DNA of 64,000 bases from JAFDZV01 sp035549015 (GTDB taxonomy: Bacteria > Bacteroidota > Ignavibacteria > OLB7), in NCBI GenBank assembly GCA_035549015.1, contig DASZRW010000019.1, forward strand, positions 124,001 to 188,000, written 5' to 3'. Shown here piece by piece: positions 9,438 to 18,096 of the stretch. The position numbers and the translations under genes are program-made. The notes under the pieces are model-generated. The model ran no database searches and was not told the origin of the DNA. It saw nothing but the letters and a program-made list of their open reading frames with translations. Every line of letters starts with the position of its first letter. Position 1 is the stretch's first letter.

Positions 9438-10280
9438 ATGCCGTTTACCAACGAACGTCGCACGCCCGAACAGCTCGCCGATATCGCGACGGAAATACGC
9501 CGCGATATCATCCGCTCCCTCGTTGAAGCGAAGTCCGGCCACTCCGGAGGCCCGCTCGGTTCGGCGGATATCTTCGCCGTGCTCTACATGGGAGGCGTGA
9601 TGAACCACGATCCCGCAAATCCGCACATGCCGGGGCGCGACCGCTTCATCCTCTCCGCCGGCCACATGTGCCCGGTGCTCTACGCAACACTTGCCAACGC
9701 CGGATTCTTCCCGAAGTCGGAGCTGCTTACACTCCGGAAGTTCGGCAGCCGGCTGCAGGGGCACCCCGGTCGCGACATGATGCTCCCCGGCATCGAGTCC
9801 AGCACCGGCTCGCTGGGGCAGGGGCTCTCCATCGCCGTCGGCATGGCGCTCAGCGACAAGCTGTTGGACCGCAACGGCGCACGCGTCTACTCCCTCACCG
9901 GCGACGGCGAGCTGGAGGAAGGATCGATCTGGGAGGCCGTGATGGCGGCAGCGCACTACAAGCTGGACAACTTCTGCATGATCGTGGACAACAACGATTG
10001 CCAGATCGACGGCCGCGTTACCGATGTGATGAACATCTATCCGCTGAAGGAAAAGTTCGAGTCCTTCAATTTCCATGTGATCATGGTGAACGGCCACAAT
10101 CACGCCGAACTGCTTGCAGCGTTCGACGAGTTCAAGACCGTGACCGGCAAGCCGACCTGCATCATTGCGAAAACCTTCATGGGCCATGGCGTCTCCTTCA
10201 TGGAGGATCGCTACGAGTGGCACGGCAAGCCTCCCTCGCCGGATCAGGCGGAAGAGGCATTGAAGGAACTGGCCGAGTAG
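9438..10280 (+). CDS. Transketolase, N-terminal subunit
   Basis: Thiamine-diphosphate-binding half of a two-subunit transketolase of the non-oxidative pentose phosphate pathway. 280 residues, the usual length for this half. Visible motifs are KSGHSGGPLGSADI near the N-terminus, the ThDP/Mg motif GDGELEEGSIWEA followed by NNDCQIDG, and a C-terminal AKTFMGHGVSFME. The ATG at 9438 starts MPFTNERRTPEQ, where homologues begin; the longer upstream frame is not protein-like. The C-terminal subunit gene is 626 bases downstream, unusually far for this pair, because a broken gene lies between them. Confidence 0.95.
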   Translation: MPFTNERRTPEQLADIATEIRRDIIRSLVEAKSGHSGGPLGSADIFAVLYMGGVMNHDPANPHMPGRDRFILSAGHMCPVLYATLANAGFFPKSELLTLRKFGSRLQGHPGRDMMLPGIESSTGSLGQGLSIAVGMALSDKLLDRNGARVYSLTGDGELEEGSIWEAVMAAAHYKLDNFCMIVDNNDCQIDGRVTDVMNIYPLKEKFESFNFHVIMVNGHNHAELLAAFDEFKTVTGKPTCIIAKTFMGHGVSFMEDRYEWHGKPPSPDQAEEALKELAE

Positions 10281-10438
10281 CTGGTAGTTCGCGGCCGGTA
10301 GTCGGTTGCACACCGAACGTGCACCTTCGTTCCCTGCCTGCGCAGGAGATGGCGACCCGAGGTGGCCGTAGGCGTCAACGTCGTAAAGGAATTCTTCTGT
10401 CCGCATTCCGGCCGTTATCCCCCGTGGAGAAACCGGCT

Positions 10439-10811
10439 GTGGCGCGATCGAGATTTGAAGAGCCGCAGGCCTACCGGCTGGCGGAACAACTGCCGACACC
10501 ATCTGGGGCGTGGCAACAGAATGGCCAACGTTCGCGACGTTGGCAATAGGCAGCCAGCTTGTCCGAGCTGACAGTATGGGGGCAAACATCGCTGAAGGTA
10601 GTGGGCGCGGTTCGTACGCCAGCAATCGACGATTCGCGATCGTCGCTCGCAGCTCTTCGAACGAAGCAACGCACTGGTTGAGAAGATCCGTCGGGCGCAA
10701 TCTTCTCCCCCCGGAGCAAACTGAACAGCTGCAATTGATAGTGGACGCACTGCGCCCATGCCCAACGCATACATCCAGTCCATCGGGCAAACACGTTCAG
10801 TGGTCAGGTAG
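10439..10811 (+). pseudogene. Broken four-helix-bundle (23S rRNA IVS-type) protein gene
   Basis: Three reading frames in succession encode one protein of the four-helix-bundle family (S23/IVS type). Frame one, from a GTG at 10439, gives ARSRFEEPQAYRLAEQL; frame two (about 10500-10757) gives SQLVRADSMGANIAEGSGRG and a helix ending LQLIVDALRP; frame three gives NAYIQSIGQTRSVVR and a TAG at 10809. Each switch is explained by loss of one base: restoring a G near 10492 gives EQLADTIWGVATEWP, and restoring a C near 10757 gives LRPMPNAYIQ. One Ala codon also seems lost in LVRADSMG. It is either a decayed gene or two sequencing/assembly indels. An intact paralogue is at 31726-32091. Confidence 0.82.
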
Positions 10812-10869
10812 CGATCGGCACACCGTAGATGCCGGCAAGCGAGAGCCGAGCAATCGTGCTACACGACCC

Positions 10870-10904
10870 AACTGACAACGAACAACTGACAACTGATAAC
10901 TGAC
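10870..10904. repeat. Heptanucleotide tandem repeat directly before a start codon
   Basis: Five contiguous heptamers: AACTGAC three times, AACGAAC once and AACTGAT once. The array ends two bases before the ATG of the transketolase C-terminal gene, replacing the normal Shine-Dalgarno position. Confidence 0.9.
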
Positions 10905-10906
10905 CA

Positions 10907-12001
10907 ATGGCCTACGAACAATACGGCGCGAAGGCGACTCGATTCGGATTCGGTGAAGGGCTTGTGGAACTCGGCGAGCATGATGAGCGAATCGTTGTGC
11001 TGGGCGGTGACATTACCGGATCGGTGATGACGAATCTCTTCAAGGATCGTTTCCCGGACCGCTTCTTCTCCATGGGCATCGCGGAGCAGAATGCAACCAC
11101 GATTGCTGCCGGCCTCGCCCTCTCCGGAAAGATTCCCTTCTTCGCCAGCTACGGCGCCTTCTGCGCTCTTCGCAATGCGGACCAGCTTCGCATCTCCGTC
11201 TGCTACAACGAGGCGAACGTGAAGATCGGCGGCGGCCATTCCGGAATCTCGGTTGGCCCGGACGGCGCCACCCATCAGGTTCTGGAGGACATGGCCTTCC
11301 TTCGCGCACTCCCGCACATGACGCTGGTGGTGCCGTGCGACTATCTGGAGGCCAAGAAGGCAACGATCGCGATCGGCCAGATGGAAGGCCCCGCCTACAT
11401 CCGGTTCGGCCGCGAGCCCGTTCCCTCCTTCACGCGCGAGGACACGCCGTTCCGCCTTGGAAAGGCGGAGACCTTCCGCGAAGGGAACGATGTTGCGATC
11501 ATAGCAACCGGCTGCATGGTGTGGGAAGCGCTGGTGGCGGCGGAGGAGCTTGCCAAGGAAGGGATCCAGGCGCGCGTGGTGAACGTGCACACGATCAAGC
11601 CGATCGATACGGAGGCGATCGCTGCCGCCGCGCGCGAGTGCGGCGCCATCGTCACCGCGGAGGAGCACCAGATCATGGGAGGCATGGGCTCCGCAGTCGC
11701 GCAGGTTGTCGTGAAGAACGCACCGGTGCCGATGGAGTTCGTTGGCGTCACCGATACATTCGGCGGCTCGGGGAATCCGAACGAGCTCATGAAGGCGTTC
11801 GGCCTCACCTCCCGCGATATCTACAACTCCGTGAAGAAGGTGCTGGCGCGCCGCTCCGGCGAGTGGAACCAGGTGCAGGCGATGACGGAGGTCGGCTTCG
11901 AGGGGCAGCATCCGGTGGGCTATCCGAAGCCGGGCACGGTGTTCCCGATCGAGGAGCTGATCGAGAACGATCGCAAGGCAGCCGAGAACGCCGTGGCGTA
12001 A
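10907..12001 (+). CDS. Transketolase, C-terminal subunit
   Basis: Pyrimidine-binding and C-terminal half of split transketolase; pairs with the product of 9438-10280. 364 residues. It has the central-domain signature FSMGIAEQNATTIAAGLA, the pyrimidine-domain motif GGGHSGISVGPDGATHQ, and a C-terminal domain with VVNVHTIKPIDTEAI and TAEEHQIMGGMGSAVA. The start is fixed by the conserved MAYEQYGAKATR. No Shine-Dalgarno is visible, since a heptamer repeat abuts the ATG. Related to the C-terminal part of Dxs, but Dxs is a single longer chain, so transketolase is the better call. Confidence 0.95.
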   Translation: MAYEQYGAKATRFGFGEGLVELGEHDERIVVLGGDITGSVMTNLFKDRFPDRFFSMGIAEQNATTIAAGLALSGKIPFFASYGAFCALRNADQLRISVCYNEANVKIGGGHSGISVGPDGATHQVLEDMAFLRALPHMTLVVPCDYLEAKKATIAIGQMEGPAYIRFGREPVPSFTREDTPFRLGKAETFREGNDVAIIATGCMVWEALVAAEELAKEGIQARVVNVHTIKPIDTEAIAAAARECGAIVTAEEHQIMGGMGSAVAQVVVKNAPVPMEFVGVTDTFGGSGNPNELMKAFGLTSRDIYNSVKKVLARRSGEWNQVQAMTEVGFEGQHPVGYPKPGTVFPIEELIENDRKAAENAVA

Positions 12002-12033
12002 CCGGCACCTCGATCATGCATGACATTCCATCC

Positions 12034-12058
12034 GAAGGCGCATCAACGATGCGCCTTC
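12034..12058. terminator. Stem-loop between converging transketolase and crcB genes
   Basis: A perfect 11-bp stem (GAAGGCGCATC, loop AAC, GATGCGCCTTC) starts 32 bases after the transketolase stop. There is no T-run on either side, so factor-independent activity is uncertain. Confidence 0.55.
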
Positions 12059-12186
12059 GCTCGTTCGGGCGGAAGCGAACGGCAGAGGCATGATGGGTAG
12101 ATTGCGGCACGGCAAACGGTACCGGGCGGAAACGCTCTCCTGGCGCTGCAGCTTCGTGACGATGGCTCCGCGGGCAACGCAGATAT

Positions 12187-12549
12187 CTACGATCGCGAGA
12201 AGAGCGCGTAGCCGCCCCAGCAGGCGAGAACCGAGAGGAGGATGTTGAGAAGGATGTTCGCGAACGCCCACGCATAGGCCCCCTCGCGAAAGAGCTCCAG
12301 CGTCTCCAGCGAGAAGGCACTGAAGGTGGTGAAGCCGCCGCAGAAGCCGGTGATCACCAGCAGGCGCGTCCGTTCCGAGCTTGTAAGGGTAACCGCAGCC
12401 GCGCCGATCACGAACCCGCCGATCAGGTTGACGCCGAGCGTCCAGTATGGCAGCGGTGCGGGATAGGCCTTGCCGCCAACCGCTGCAAGGTAGCGCAGCA
12501 TGCCGCCGATGGCGGAGCCTGCGGCAACGATCAGAAGATTCAGAATCAT
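12187..12549 (-). CDS. crcB: Fluoride channel CrcB/Fluc
   Basis: Dual-topology fluoride exporter of the inner membrane. 120 residues with four hydrophobic segments. The family signature GFCGGFTTFSAF is at residues 68-79, preceded by NLIGGFVIGA (residues 41-50). The ATG at 12549 gives the normal N-terminus MILNLLIVAAGSAIGG; a longer frame runs back through moaC and is rejected. Transcribed divergently from moaC with only 14 bases between start codons. No crcB-type fluoride riboswitch was seen in the short leader. Confidence 0.93.
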   Translation of the reverse strand: MILNLLIVAAGSAIGGMLRYLAAVGGKAYPAPLPYWTLGVNLIGGFVIGAAAVTLTSSERTRLLVITGFCGGFTTFSAFSLETLELFREGAYAWAFANILLNILLSVLACWGGYALFSRS

Positions 12550-12563
12550 TCGGGAGCAGAACG

Positions 12564-13052
12564 ATGTCGGAGTTGACCCATCTCGACGCAAGCGGCAACG
12601 CTCACATGGTTGATGTTGGAGCGAAGGAAGTTACGGAGCGCTCCGCGACCGCAGAAGCCTTTGTCCGCCTCGGAGCAAACGCGTTCGCCGCACTGGTTGC
12701 GGGCAATCTGAAGAAGGGGGACGCGCTCGGCGCGGCGCGCGTGGCCGGCATCATGGCCGCGAAGCGGACAGGCGACCTTATCCCGCTCTGCCACCCTCTT
12801 CCGATCACCGGCGTAACGATTGCGTTCGATCTCCGTGAGGAGACGCATGCGGTCAGGATCGAAGCCACGGTGAAGGTGGTTGCCCGAACGGGTGTGGAGA
12901 TGGAGGCGCTCACGGCCGCATCGGTTGCCGCACTCACCATCTACGACATGTGCAAGGCCGTGGAGAAGGGGATCACGATCGACGGCGTCCGGCTGCTGGC
13001 GAAGAGCGGCGGGCGCTCCGGAGACTTCCATGCGAATGCAGGCGCCGCGTGA
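12564..13052 (+). CDS. moaC: Cyclic pyranopterin monophosphate synthase
   Basis: Second step of molybdenum cofactor synthesis, forming cPMP from the MoaA product. 162 residues, typical length. Motifs are LTHLDASGNAHMVDVGAK at the N-terminus, LCHPLPI (75-81), GVEMEALTAASVAALTIYD and KSGGRSG at the C-terminus. The start ATG has GGGAG eight bases upstream. No other moa, moe or mob gene is in the window, so the rest of the pathway must be elsewhere. Confidence 0.96.
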   Translation: MSELTHLDASGNAHMVDVGAKEVTERSATAEAFVRLGANAFAALVAGNLKKGDALGAARVAGIMAAKRTGDLIPLCHPLPITGVTIAFDLREETHAVRIEATVKVVARTGVEMEALTAASVAALTIYDMCKAVEKGITIDGVRLLAKSGGRSGDFHANAGAA

Positions 13053-13080
13053 TACGCTGCGGTAATCCGTGCCGGCAGCA

Positions 13081-13674
13081 TCAGTCCCGATAGATCGTCC
13101 AGCTGTACCGGCCCAGAGCGCTGTCGTAGTAGGTGCCGGAGATCTGCCGCCCGTCCGGGGAGACAACGGCATCCCCGTTGCCGGAGGAGGGGATGTTGGT
13201 CTCGAAGTCCAGATGGATCTGATTGCCGCGCAGCATCCCGCTCCCGCGCGACTGCGTTCCGTTGGGATTCATGCTGGAGAAGACCACCGACGCTCCCTGC
13301 TGTGTGATCTGGAACTGCGTCCCGAGATCATCGTGCCAGTAGCCGGCAATGTCCGGCTCCTCCCTTACCGCGGGGGGCGGAGTCGTCGGGTGATCGCCGA
13401 TATCGGTGCTCCCCGATCCGCCGGCTCCGTGCGGGCGTGCCGTCGTGTCCGGGCCCGGGTTCCCCTCGGCCAGGGCTCCGTTCAGGAAGCCGGTCTCCCG
13501 CATCAATCCGAAGCCGACCAGGCAGATGCCCAGTATCGTTGCGATGGTGCGGGCAAGTTTCCCGGCGGAGGACTCCACCTCCGCACTGAAGATCTTGAAC
13601 CGGCCACCGACCAACCCGACCAGCAGCAGGACGGCGCCGAGCACGAATGCTCCGAGTGAAATTGTCTGCGGCAT
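13081..13674 (-). CDS. Membrane protein with C-terminal beta-rich domain
   Basis: 197 residues from the ATG at 13674 (MPQTISLGAF), preferred because the longer frame adds a Cys/Pro/Arg-rich stretch before the first membrane helix. Two transmembrane segments lie at about residues 7-22 and 42-58, with a charged loop (GGRFKIFSAEVESS) between. After a Pro/Gly/Thr linker, a domain of about 90 residues (IAGYWHDDLGTQFQI, DGRQISGTYYD, YSWTIYRD) looks like a small lipocalin-like beta fold of the kind found in secreted Bacteroidota proteins. No established family recognised. Converges with moaC. Confidence 0.65.
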   Translation of the reverse strand: MPQTISLGAFVLGAVLLLVGLVGGRFKIFSAEVESSAGKLARTIATILGICLVGFGLMRETGFLNGALAEGNPGPDTTARPHGAGGSGSTDIGDHPTTPPPAVREEPDIAGYWHDDLGTQFQITQQGASVVFSSMNPNGTQSRGSGMLRGNQIHLDFETNIPSSGNGDAVVSPDGRQISGTYYDSALGRYSWTIYRD

Positions 13675-14064
13675 CGTTGTACGTCGATTGAGGAGAGGGC
13701 ACGTGCAGGCCGGAGGGCGGAACACTGGACCGCAGTGCCACGCATCGGCCATCACAAATGCCTTGCATCCGTTGATTGTTGAAGGCGTTGTCGATTCGTC
13801 GTACTACAACAGGCTGACAAGGGGGGTGTTGTGCATGACGGCAAAGATACGAGAGAACGAACGCCATGCCAGACCACGGCACACGCCGCCGATGATCCGT
13901 GATAGTGCCGGGCCCCTCTGCCGTTCGCACGGCGCTCTCCGCACCGGCCCCATGTTCGTTGCCGCATGCAGGCCTCCCACCACGGGGAGAAGAGCCGGCA
14001 TGCGCTGACAAATGCATACATCGCGCCCTCGATGTCCGCTTCGGAAATTCCACCGGCGCGCACT
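13675..14064. other. Divergent intergenic region
   Basis: About 390 bases between a minus-strand membrane protein gene and a plus-strand outer-membrane protein gene. All three minus frames are interrupted or non-protein-like. No recognisable RNA, repeat or promoter. Confidence 0.45.
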
Positions 14065-14952
14065 ATGTTGTTTTCGTTCAAATTCGAGGTTGGCGTTGTT
14101 TTCATTCTACCTGCTTCCGTGACTGCATTTGACACGCGACATCCTCTGCATGCGGCGCGCATTCTGATATGCCTGCTGCTGGCGGCGGCCTTCAACTGCG
14201 AGCTTCTGCCGGCGCAGCATGTGTTGCCGATGCCGCCGGGCGATGTTCTGAATCCGAACGTCCGCAACGACATGCCGCCGATCATGATCGGCATCCGCGC
14301 CGGACTGAACCGCTCCTCCTATTCCAACGATCGCTTCCTCAACAATGTCCCGTTCGATGTCGGCGATGTGAGCGGCGAGACGGAGATCTATTCCTCGGCC
14401 GCAGGGTTCGGGTACAACGTCGGCTTCGATCTCGAGTACCCGCTGAACCGCTCCTTCGCAATCCTCGGCACACTGGAGTACGTTCACTCCTCGTTCGCTT
14501 CCAGCGGAACGGTCACCGAGCCGTGCGTACGGCGCGACAGCACCACGGGGCTCGGCACCTCCCTCCACGACTTCTCTGCACATATCGACTTCGTGAAGCT
14601 GGGCGCAGCCATCAAGCTGGATCTGGGGTCGTGGTATCTGCTGGGCGGCCTTGCGGCCGCACGGCCGCTCTCCACCGGGCTGGACCGGACCCGCACGTTC
14701 GGCTCAACCGATTGCTTCTTCCCCGGATCGGGCGGGCAGTCCACACTCGAGGAACACGGCGGCATCCCAAGCCCCACGCACATGCACTATGCATTCCGGT
14801 TCGGTGCGGGATTGAACTATCAGCTTTCGCCGCGCATGCGATTCGCTCCGGAACTGGTGCTGGATTTCGGCATGAACGCCATCAACAAGTCCCCGAACTC
14901 GGATCTCGGTGTCTACGCCCTTCTCGCAACGCTTCGGTACGCACTTCAATGA
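14065..14952 (+). CDS. Outer-membrane beta-barrel protein
   Basis: 295 residues from the ATG at 14065; a GTG at 14119 would give a tidier signal peptide, and homology would be needed to decide. The hydrophobic signal RILICLLLAAAFNCELLPAQ is followed by alternating strands (PIMIGIRAGLNRSSYS, YNVGFDLEYPLNRSFAILG, MHYAFRFGAGLNYQLSPRM) and a final strand ALLATLRYALQ. This is the PorT/OprF-like barrel pattern common in Bacteroidota. The stop codon overlaps the start of the OmpA-family gene (ATGATGA), so the two are probably translationally coupled and act together in the envelope. Confidence 0.75.
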   Translation: MLFSFKFEVGVVFILPASVTAFDTRHPLHAARILICLLLAAAFNCELLPAQHVLPMPPGDVLNPNVRNDMPPIMIGIRAGLNRSSYSNDRFLNNVPFDVGDVSGETEIYSSAAGFGYNVGFDLEYPLNRSFAILGTLEYVHSSFASSGTVTEPCVRRDSTTGLGTSLHDFSAHIDFVKLGAAIKLDLGSWYLLGGLAAARPLSTGLDRTRTFGSTDCFFPGSGGQSTLEEHGGIPSPTHMHYAFRFGAGLNYQLSPRMRFAPELVLDFGMNAINKSPNSDLGVYALLATLRYALQ

Positions 14953-16565
14953 TGGAACGCCCTACCAGAAACCGGCAGTACACCGCAGCCGGCCGCCGCG
15001 GCGGCGCGGCGGCAGCGCGCATGCGGTACGGCGCTCTCCTGCTCGCGGCGATCACGATGATTGTCGGTTGCGGCGGCAGTACACGTGCGATCAGGGTTCC
15101 CACACTCGCTCCGGATCAGGTGCGGACTCTCCCGGTAACGCTGACGCCGCTGGACGACATCAACTCCGCCGCCGATGACTTCGGCGTTGCGATGCCGCTG
15201 GATACAACGGTCATCTACTTCACATCCGGCAGGCAGGGAGCCAGGTCCAATCAGTCCATCTTCTACTCGCGTCTGAAGGACGGCCACTGGAACACGCCGG
15301 CGCTGGCCGTGGAGCTCAACAACGAGCGCGCGATCGGCGTCCCGACGGTGACTCCGGGAGGCGAGACCATCTACTTCTCGGGCGAGGGATTCGGATTCGG
15401 CGACTGCGATCTCTATCGCGCCGACGCCGGCCCGCGCGGCACGGTGAGCCCGGAGACAACGCCCTGGACCATCCCGGAGAACGCAGGCATGCGGATCAAC
15501 AGCGTGTTCTGGGATTCCGAGCCATGCATCGCCGCGGACGGGAGCATTCTCTACTTCTCCAGCAACCGGCCCGGAGGCCTGGGAGGACGCGATATCTGGT
15601 TCTGCCGCCGCGCGCGCGACGGCTCGTGGGATGCGCCGATCAATGCCGGCGAGGCGATCAACACGGCGGAGGACGAGGTGACCCCCTGGCTCTCTCCGGA
15701 CAACAACACCCTCTTCTTCAGCTCCAACGGCCGGCCCGGCCTTGGCGGCTTCGATGTCTTCGCCGCCGTCATGATCAACGGCACTATGCACGTGCGCCAT
15801 CTGGGCGTCCCGATCAACAGCGATCATGACGACATCTGCTTCTCGCTTTCATCCAACGGGCGGGAGGCGTTCATGGCGTCCAACAGGCCGGGCGGACGCG
15901 GGGGCTTCGACATCTATCGCGTTGCTCCGGTCCCGACGCTCACCGATCCGGTGACCGTGGTGCGCGGCGTGGTACGCAATCACAACGGCGTCACCATACC
16001 GGCAACGGTCGACGTGCACGATCTGGCATCGGCGCAGCAGACCGGCTCCTTCAACTGCGATCCCGAGACCGGGGAGTATGCGGTGGTGCTTCCGCGCGGC
16101 CACAACTATGCGCTCACGGCGCATGCGCCGGGCTATCTCTTCAACTCCCAGCAGGTGCTGGTATCGGCGGATCTGGAGCACAGCAACGAGGAGCGCGTGG
16201 ACTTCACGCTCTCCCCCATCAACGGCACGGTGCGCCTGCTCGTGTTCTTCGCGCCCGACCAGAGCAATCTCCAGAAGGAGTCGCGCACGGACCTGGATCA
16301 CGTTGTCCGCTTCCTGCTCGCCAATCCCACGCTCGATGTGGAGATCGCCGGCCATACCGATAACAGCGGCGACGCCAACGCCGCTGTTGCGCTCTCGCGC
16401 GATCGCGCGCAGGCGGTGAAGTCCTACCTGGTAGCCAATCGCGTCCCGGCGGACCGGATCACGGTGAAGGGCTACGGCGCCGCACAACCCATTGCGGACA
16501 ATACCACGGAGAACGGCCGCGCAATGAACCGGCGCGTGGAGCTGCGCGTGATCGAGCCGAAGTAG
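14949..16565 (+). CDS. OmpA-family lipoprotein with PD40 propeller repeats
   Basis: 538 residues. A lipoprotein signal (MRYGALLLAAITMIVGC) has its own ATG at 15021; the ATG at 14949 overlaps the previous stop and is taken here, giving 24 extra basic residues. Domains in order: WD40-like PD40 repeats with GGxDIWFC/GGFDVFAA and YFSSNRPGG motifs (about 60-330), a carboxypeptidase-regulatory-like beta sandwich (about 335-420), and a C-terminal OmpA peptidoglycan-binding domain (about 425-538) with VEIAGHTDNSGDANAAVALS, LSRDRAQAVKSYLV and NRRVELRV. This layout matches envelope proteins linked to type IX secretion/gliding (PorE-like) in Bacteroidota. Anchoring of an outer-membrane assembly to peptidoglycan is inferred. 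Confidence 0.88.
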   Translation: MMERPTRNRQYTAAGRRGGAAAARMRYGALLLAAITMIVGCGGSTRAIRVPTLAPDQVRTLPVTLTPLDDINSAADDFGVAMPLDTTVIYFTSGRQGARSNQSIFYSRLKDGHWNTPALAVELNNERAIGVPTVTPGGETIYFSGEGFGFGDCDLYRADAGPRGTVSPETTPWTIPENAGMRINSVFWDSEPCIAADGSILYFSSNRPGGLGGRDIWFCRRARDGSWDAPINAGEAINTAEDEVTPWLSPDNNTLFFSSNGRPGLGGFDVFAAVMINGTMHVRHLGVPINSDHDDICFSLSSNGREAFMASNRPGGRGGFDIYRVAPVPTLTDPVTVVRGVVRNHNGVTIPATVDVHDLASAQQTGSFNCDPETGEYAVVLPRGHNYALTAHAPGYLFNSQQVLVSADLEHSNEERVDFTLSPINGTVRLLVFFAPDQSNLQKESRTDLDHVVRFLLANPTLDVEIAGHTDNSGDANAAVALSRDRAQAVKSYLVANRVPADRITVKGYGAAQPIADNTTENGRAMNRRVELRVIEPK

Positions 16566-16922
16566 GAGGTGATGGGTTATGTGTGCCTGCGGCACGCGGG
16601 CGGCAGTAGGCACAGGCCTTCAGGCCGCGCAGGGGAGACGGCATGGGTTCCCGCGCGAGTCTCGCATGATCATCACAAGCCATTTCCCCCGACAGTGTTA
16701 GAAATCTCCTCAGTAAGGGACTTCCCTGTGGTCATCGCGAGAAGTTCACCCTCCGTCAGAGTCACGGTATTCCTCTGCATTGACCGTTTCAACGGATAAT
16801 CCTCGCCCTGAAAGGGCGACAGAAACCAGCCAGCATACGGGTTGTCAGTAGCACATCCCGCGCAGCGGGGCACACAAGTTTTGCTGATGACTGCTGTGGC
16901 GATGATGAGTTGAACGACGCGC
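16566..16922. other. Intergenic region downstream of the retron RT
   Basis: No convincing gene. It has two short hairpins, CGCCCTGAAAGGGCG (16803-16817) and CCCCGCTGCGCGGG-type near 16857-16870, that could terminate the retron transcript. A minus-strand frame (16673-16963) is open but its translation looks like non-coding repeat sequence, overlapping the RT end. Confidence 0.5.
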
Positions 16923-17765
16923 TTATCCACTGCAATGAGTGCGATTGGAATTTTCGATGGCAATGAAATATGAGGCGAAGCCCTTCCTTTGTCTCTCCGT
17001 TAGATCATGCGACTTTGAGCGCGCAATCTGCTCATCCGTTGGCCGCAGCTTGTTTGTATAGGCGCAAACACCTGTAATATCAGCCTTGCCAATCTTCCGA
17101 TGCGTCTTCCTGCGATTGATGGAGAACCCATACTGGCAGATTATTCGGATAACCGCTGCACCATGAGTATGCAGATCACCTGAACCCGATATAGTAATAT
17201 CATCGATATATCGCGAGTAGAACAAATCGTGCTCCTTGCAATAGGCATCGATCTCGGCGTCAGCGTCATGCATTACAATGTTTGCAATGTAACTACTCGT
17301 CGGAGCCCCTTGCGGTAAGAATCCTCTATACGTTGTCAGCCGAGTCAACACCCGAGCCATATCCGGAACGAAGCCTAAGCTAATAAGTGCACGATACACG
17401 TGATGATGATTTATCGACGGGAAGAACTGCTGGATATCAGTAACGAACCGCTCCGGCGTCCCCAGGTGTCGACATGCATTTGTGATATTGCTACGGCCTG
17501 ATATCCCTCCGGTCATTGCGCTTGGATATGTGAAACGGCGAAAAATTATCTGGTTCAATCTCGACTGCAATGCTTTCAAATCCCACTTACTTGGATGAAT
17601 GATCCGTTCCTTCCTGACCGACCCATCTGCATTATACTTCTTCTCTGTTTTTTCGTAATAATAGTCTTCAATGTTTACAATGATATTCTCGACTTTTGCC
17701 CTTGAAAAGCCAATCCGCTTAAAGAAGCTCTCATTTACCACAAACTTATTAGCTTTGTTCTCCAT
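16923..17765 (-). CDS. Retron reverse transcriptase
   Basis: 280 residues. Reverse transcribes part of a cognate ncRNA into msDNA. Visible motifs: IIHPSKWDLKALQ (RT1/2), Asp110 in FVTDIQQFFPSI (motif A), LPQGAPTSSYIANI (150-162), and the catalytic RYIDDITISG with YIDD at 186-189. Retron-specific features are NACRH (96-100, the NAxxH motif of region X) and ITG (230-232, the VTG motif of region Y), which distinguish it from group II intron and DGR enzymes. Only about 90 residues follow YIDD, some 30 fewer than in longer retron RTs, so the C-terminal thumb may be short or slightly truncated. The ATG is five bases after the XRE gene stop. Codon use is AT-rich compared with neighbours, suggesting transfer. 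Confidence 0.92.
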   Translation of the reverse strand: MENKANKFVVNESFFKRIGFSRAKVENIIVNIEDYYYEKTEKKYNADGSVRKERIIHPSKWDLKALQSRLNQIIFRRFTYPSAMTGGISGRSNITNACRHLGTPERFVTDIQQFFPSINHHHVYRALISLGFVPDMARVLTRLTTYRGFLPQGAPTSSYIANIVMHDADAEIDAYCKEHDLFYSRYIDDITISGSGDLHTHGAAVIRIICQYGFSINRRKTHRKIGKADITGVCAYTNKLRPTDEQIARSKSHDLTERQRKGFASYFIAIENSNRTHCSG

Positions 17766-17770
17766 AAATC

Positions 17771-18061
17771 TTACTCTACAAAGACTGTTTTCAAGAAGGC
17801 ACGCAACGCTGGCGACAGCTGCTCAAAAGCTGGACGCTTTTCTTTCTTGACATCATCAACATCCAGAGCAAGGAAAAAGACGATTGGCAAAGGAACGCCA
17901 AGAACGTCGCAAATCGACCGCAACGTTGCAAGAGAGGGTTCGCGCTTATTGCCTTCAATTAACGACAGGTATGTCATGGAGAGCGGCACGCTATCGGCGA
18001 GTTGCTGTTGGTTCATCCCTCGTACCCGTCGAAGCTCTTTTATCGTCCGGCCCATATTCAT
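17771..18061 (-). CDS. XRE/Cro-CI-type helix-turn-helix protein of the retron operon
   Basis: 96 residues. An XRE HTH covers about residues 6-60: TIKELRRVRGMNQQQLADSV, then LSMTYLSLIEGNKREPS as recognition helix region and LRSICDVLGVPLP. The C-terminal 35 residues (DVDDVKKEKRPAFEQLSPAL) are a short charged helix. GGAG sits seven bases before the ATG. It lies directly upstream of the RT gene with a five-base gap. In some retron classes an HTH protein is the fixed accessory; it may repress the operon or act as part of the toxin-antitoxin switch. Role here is inferred from position. Confidence 0.85.
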   Translation of the reverse strand: MNMGRTIKELRRVRGMNQQQLADSVPLSMTYLSLIEGNKREPSLATLRSICDVLGVPLPIVFFLALDVDDVKKEKRPAFEQLSPALRAFLKTVFVE

Positions 18062-18096
18062 TGCTTATCTCCAGTGTAATAGACGCAGGTCTCGAC

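Noticed and set aside
9399..10790. 463-residue minus-strand frame over transketolase
   Set aside because: Antisense shadow of the transketolase N-terminal gene; its part beyond that gene reads through the broken four-helix gene.
16673..16963. Minus-strand frame overlapping the RT end, considered as a frameshifted RT C-terminus
   Set aside because: Its translation has no RT thumb features and looks like non-coding repeat sequence with small hairpins.
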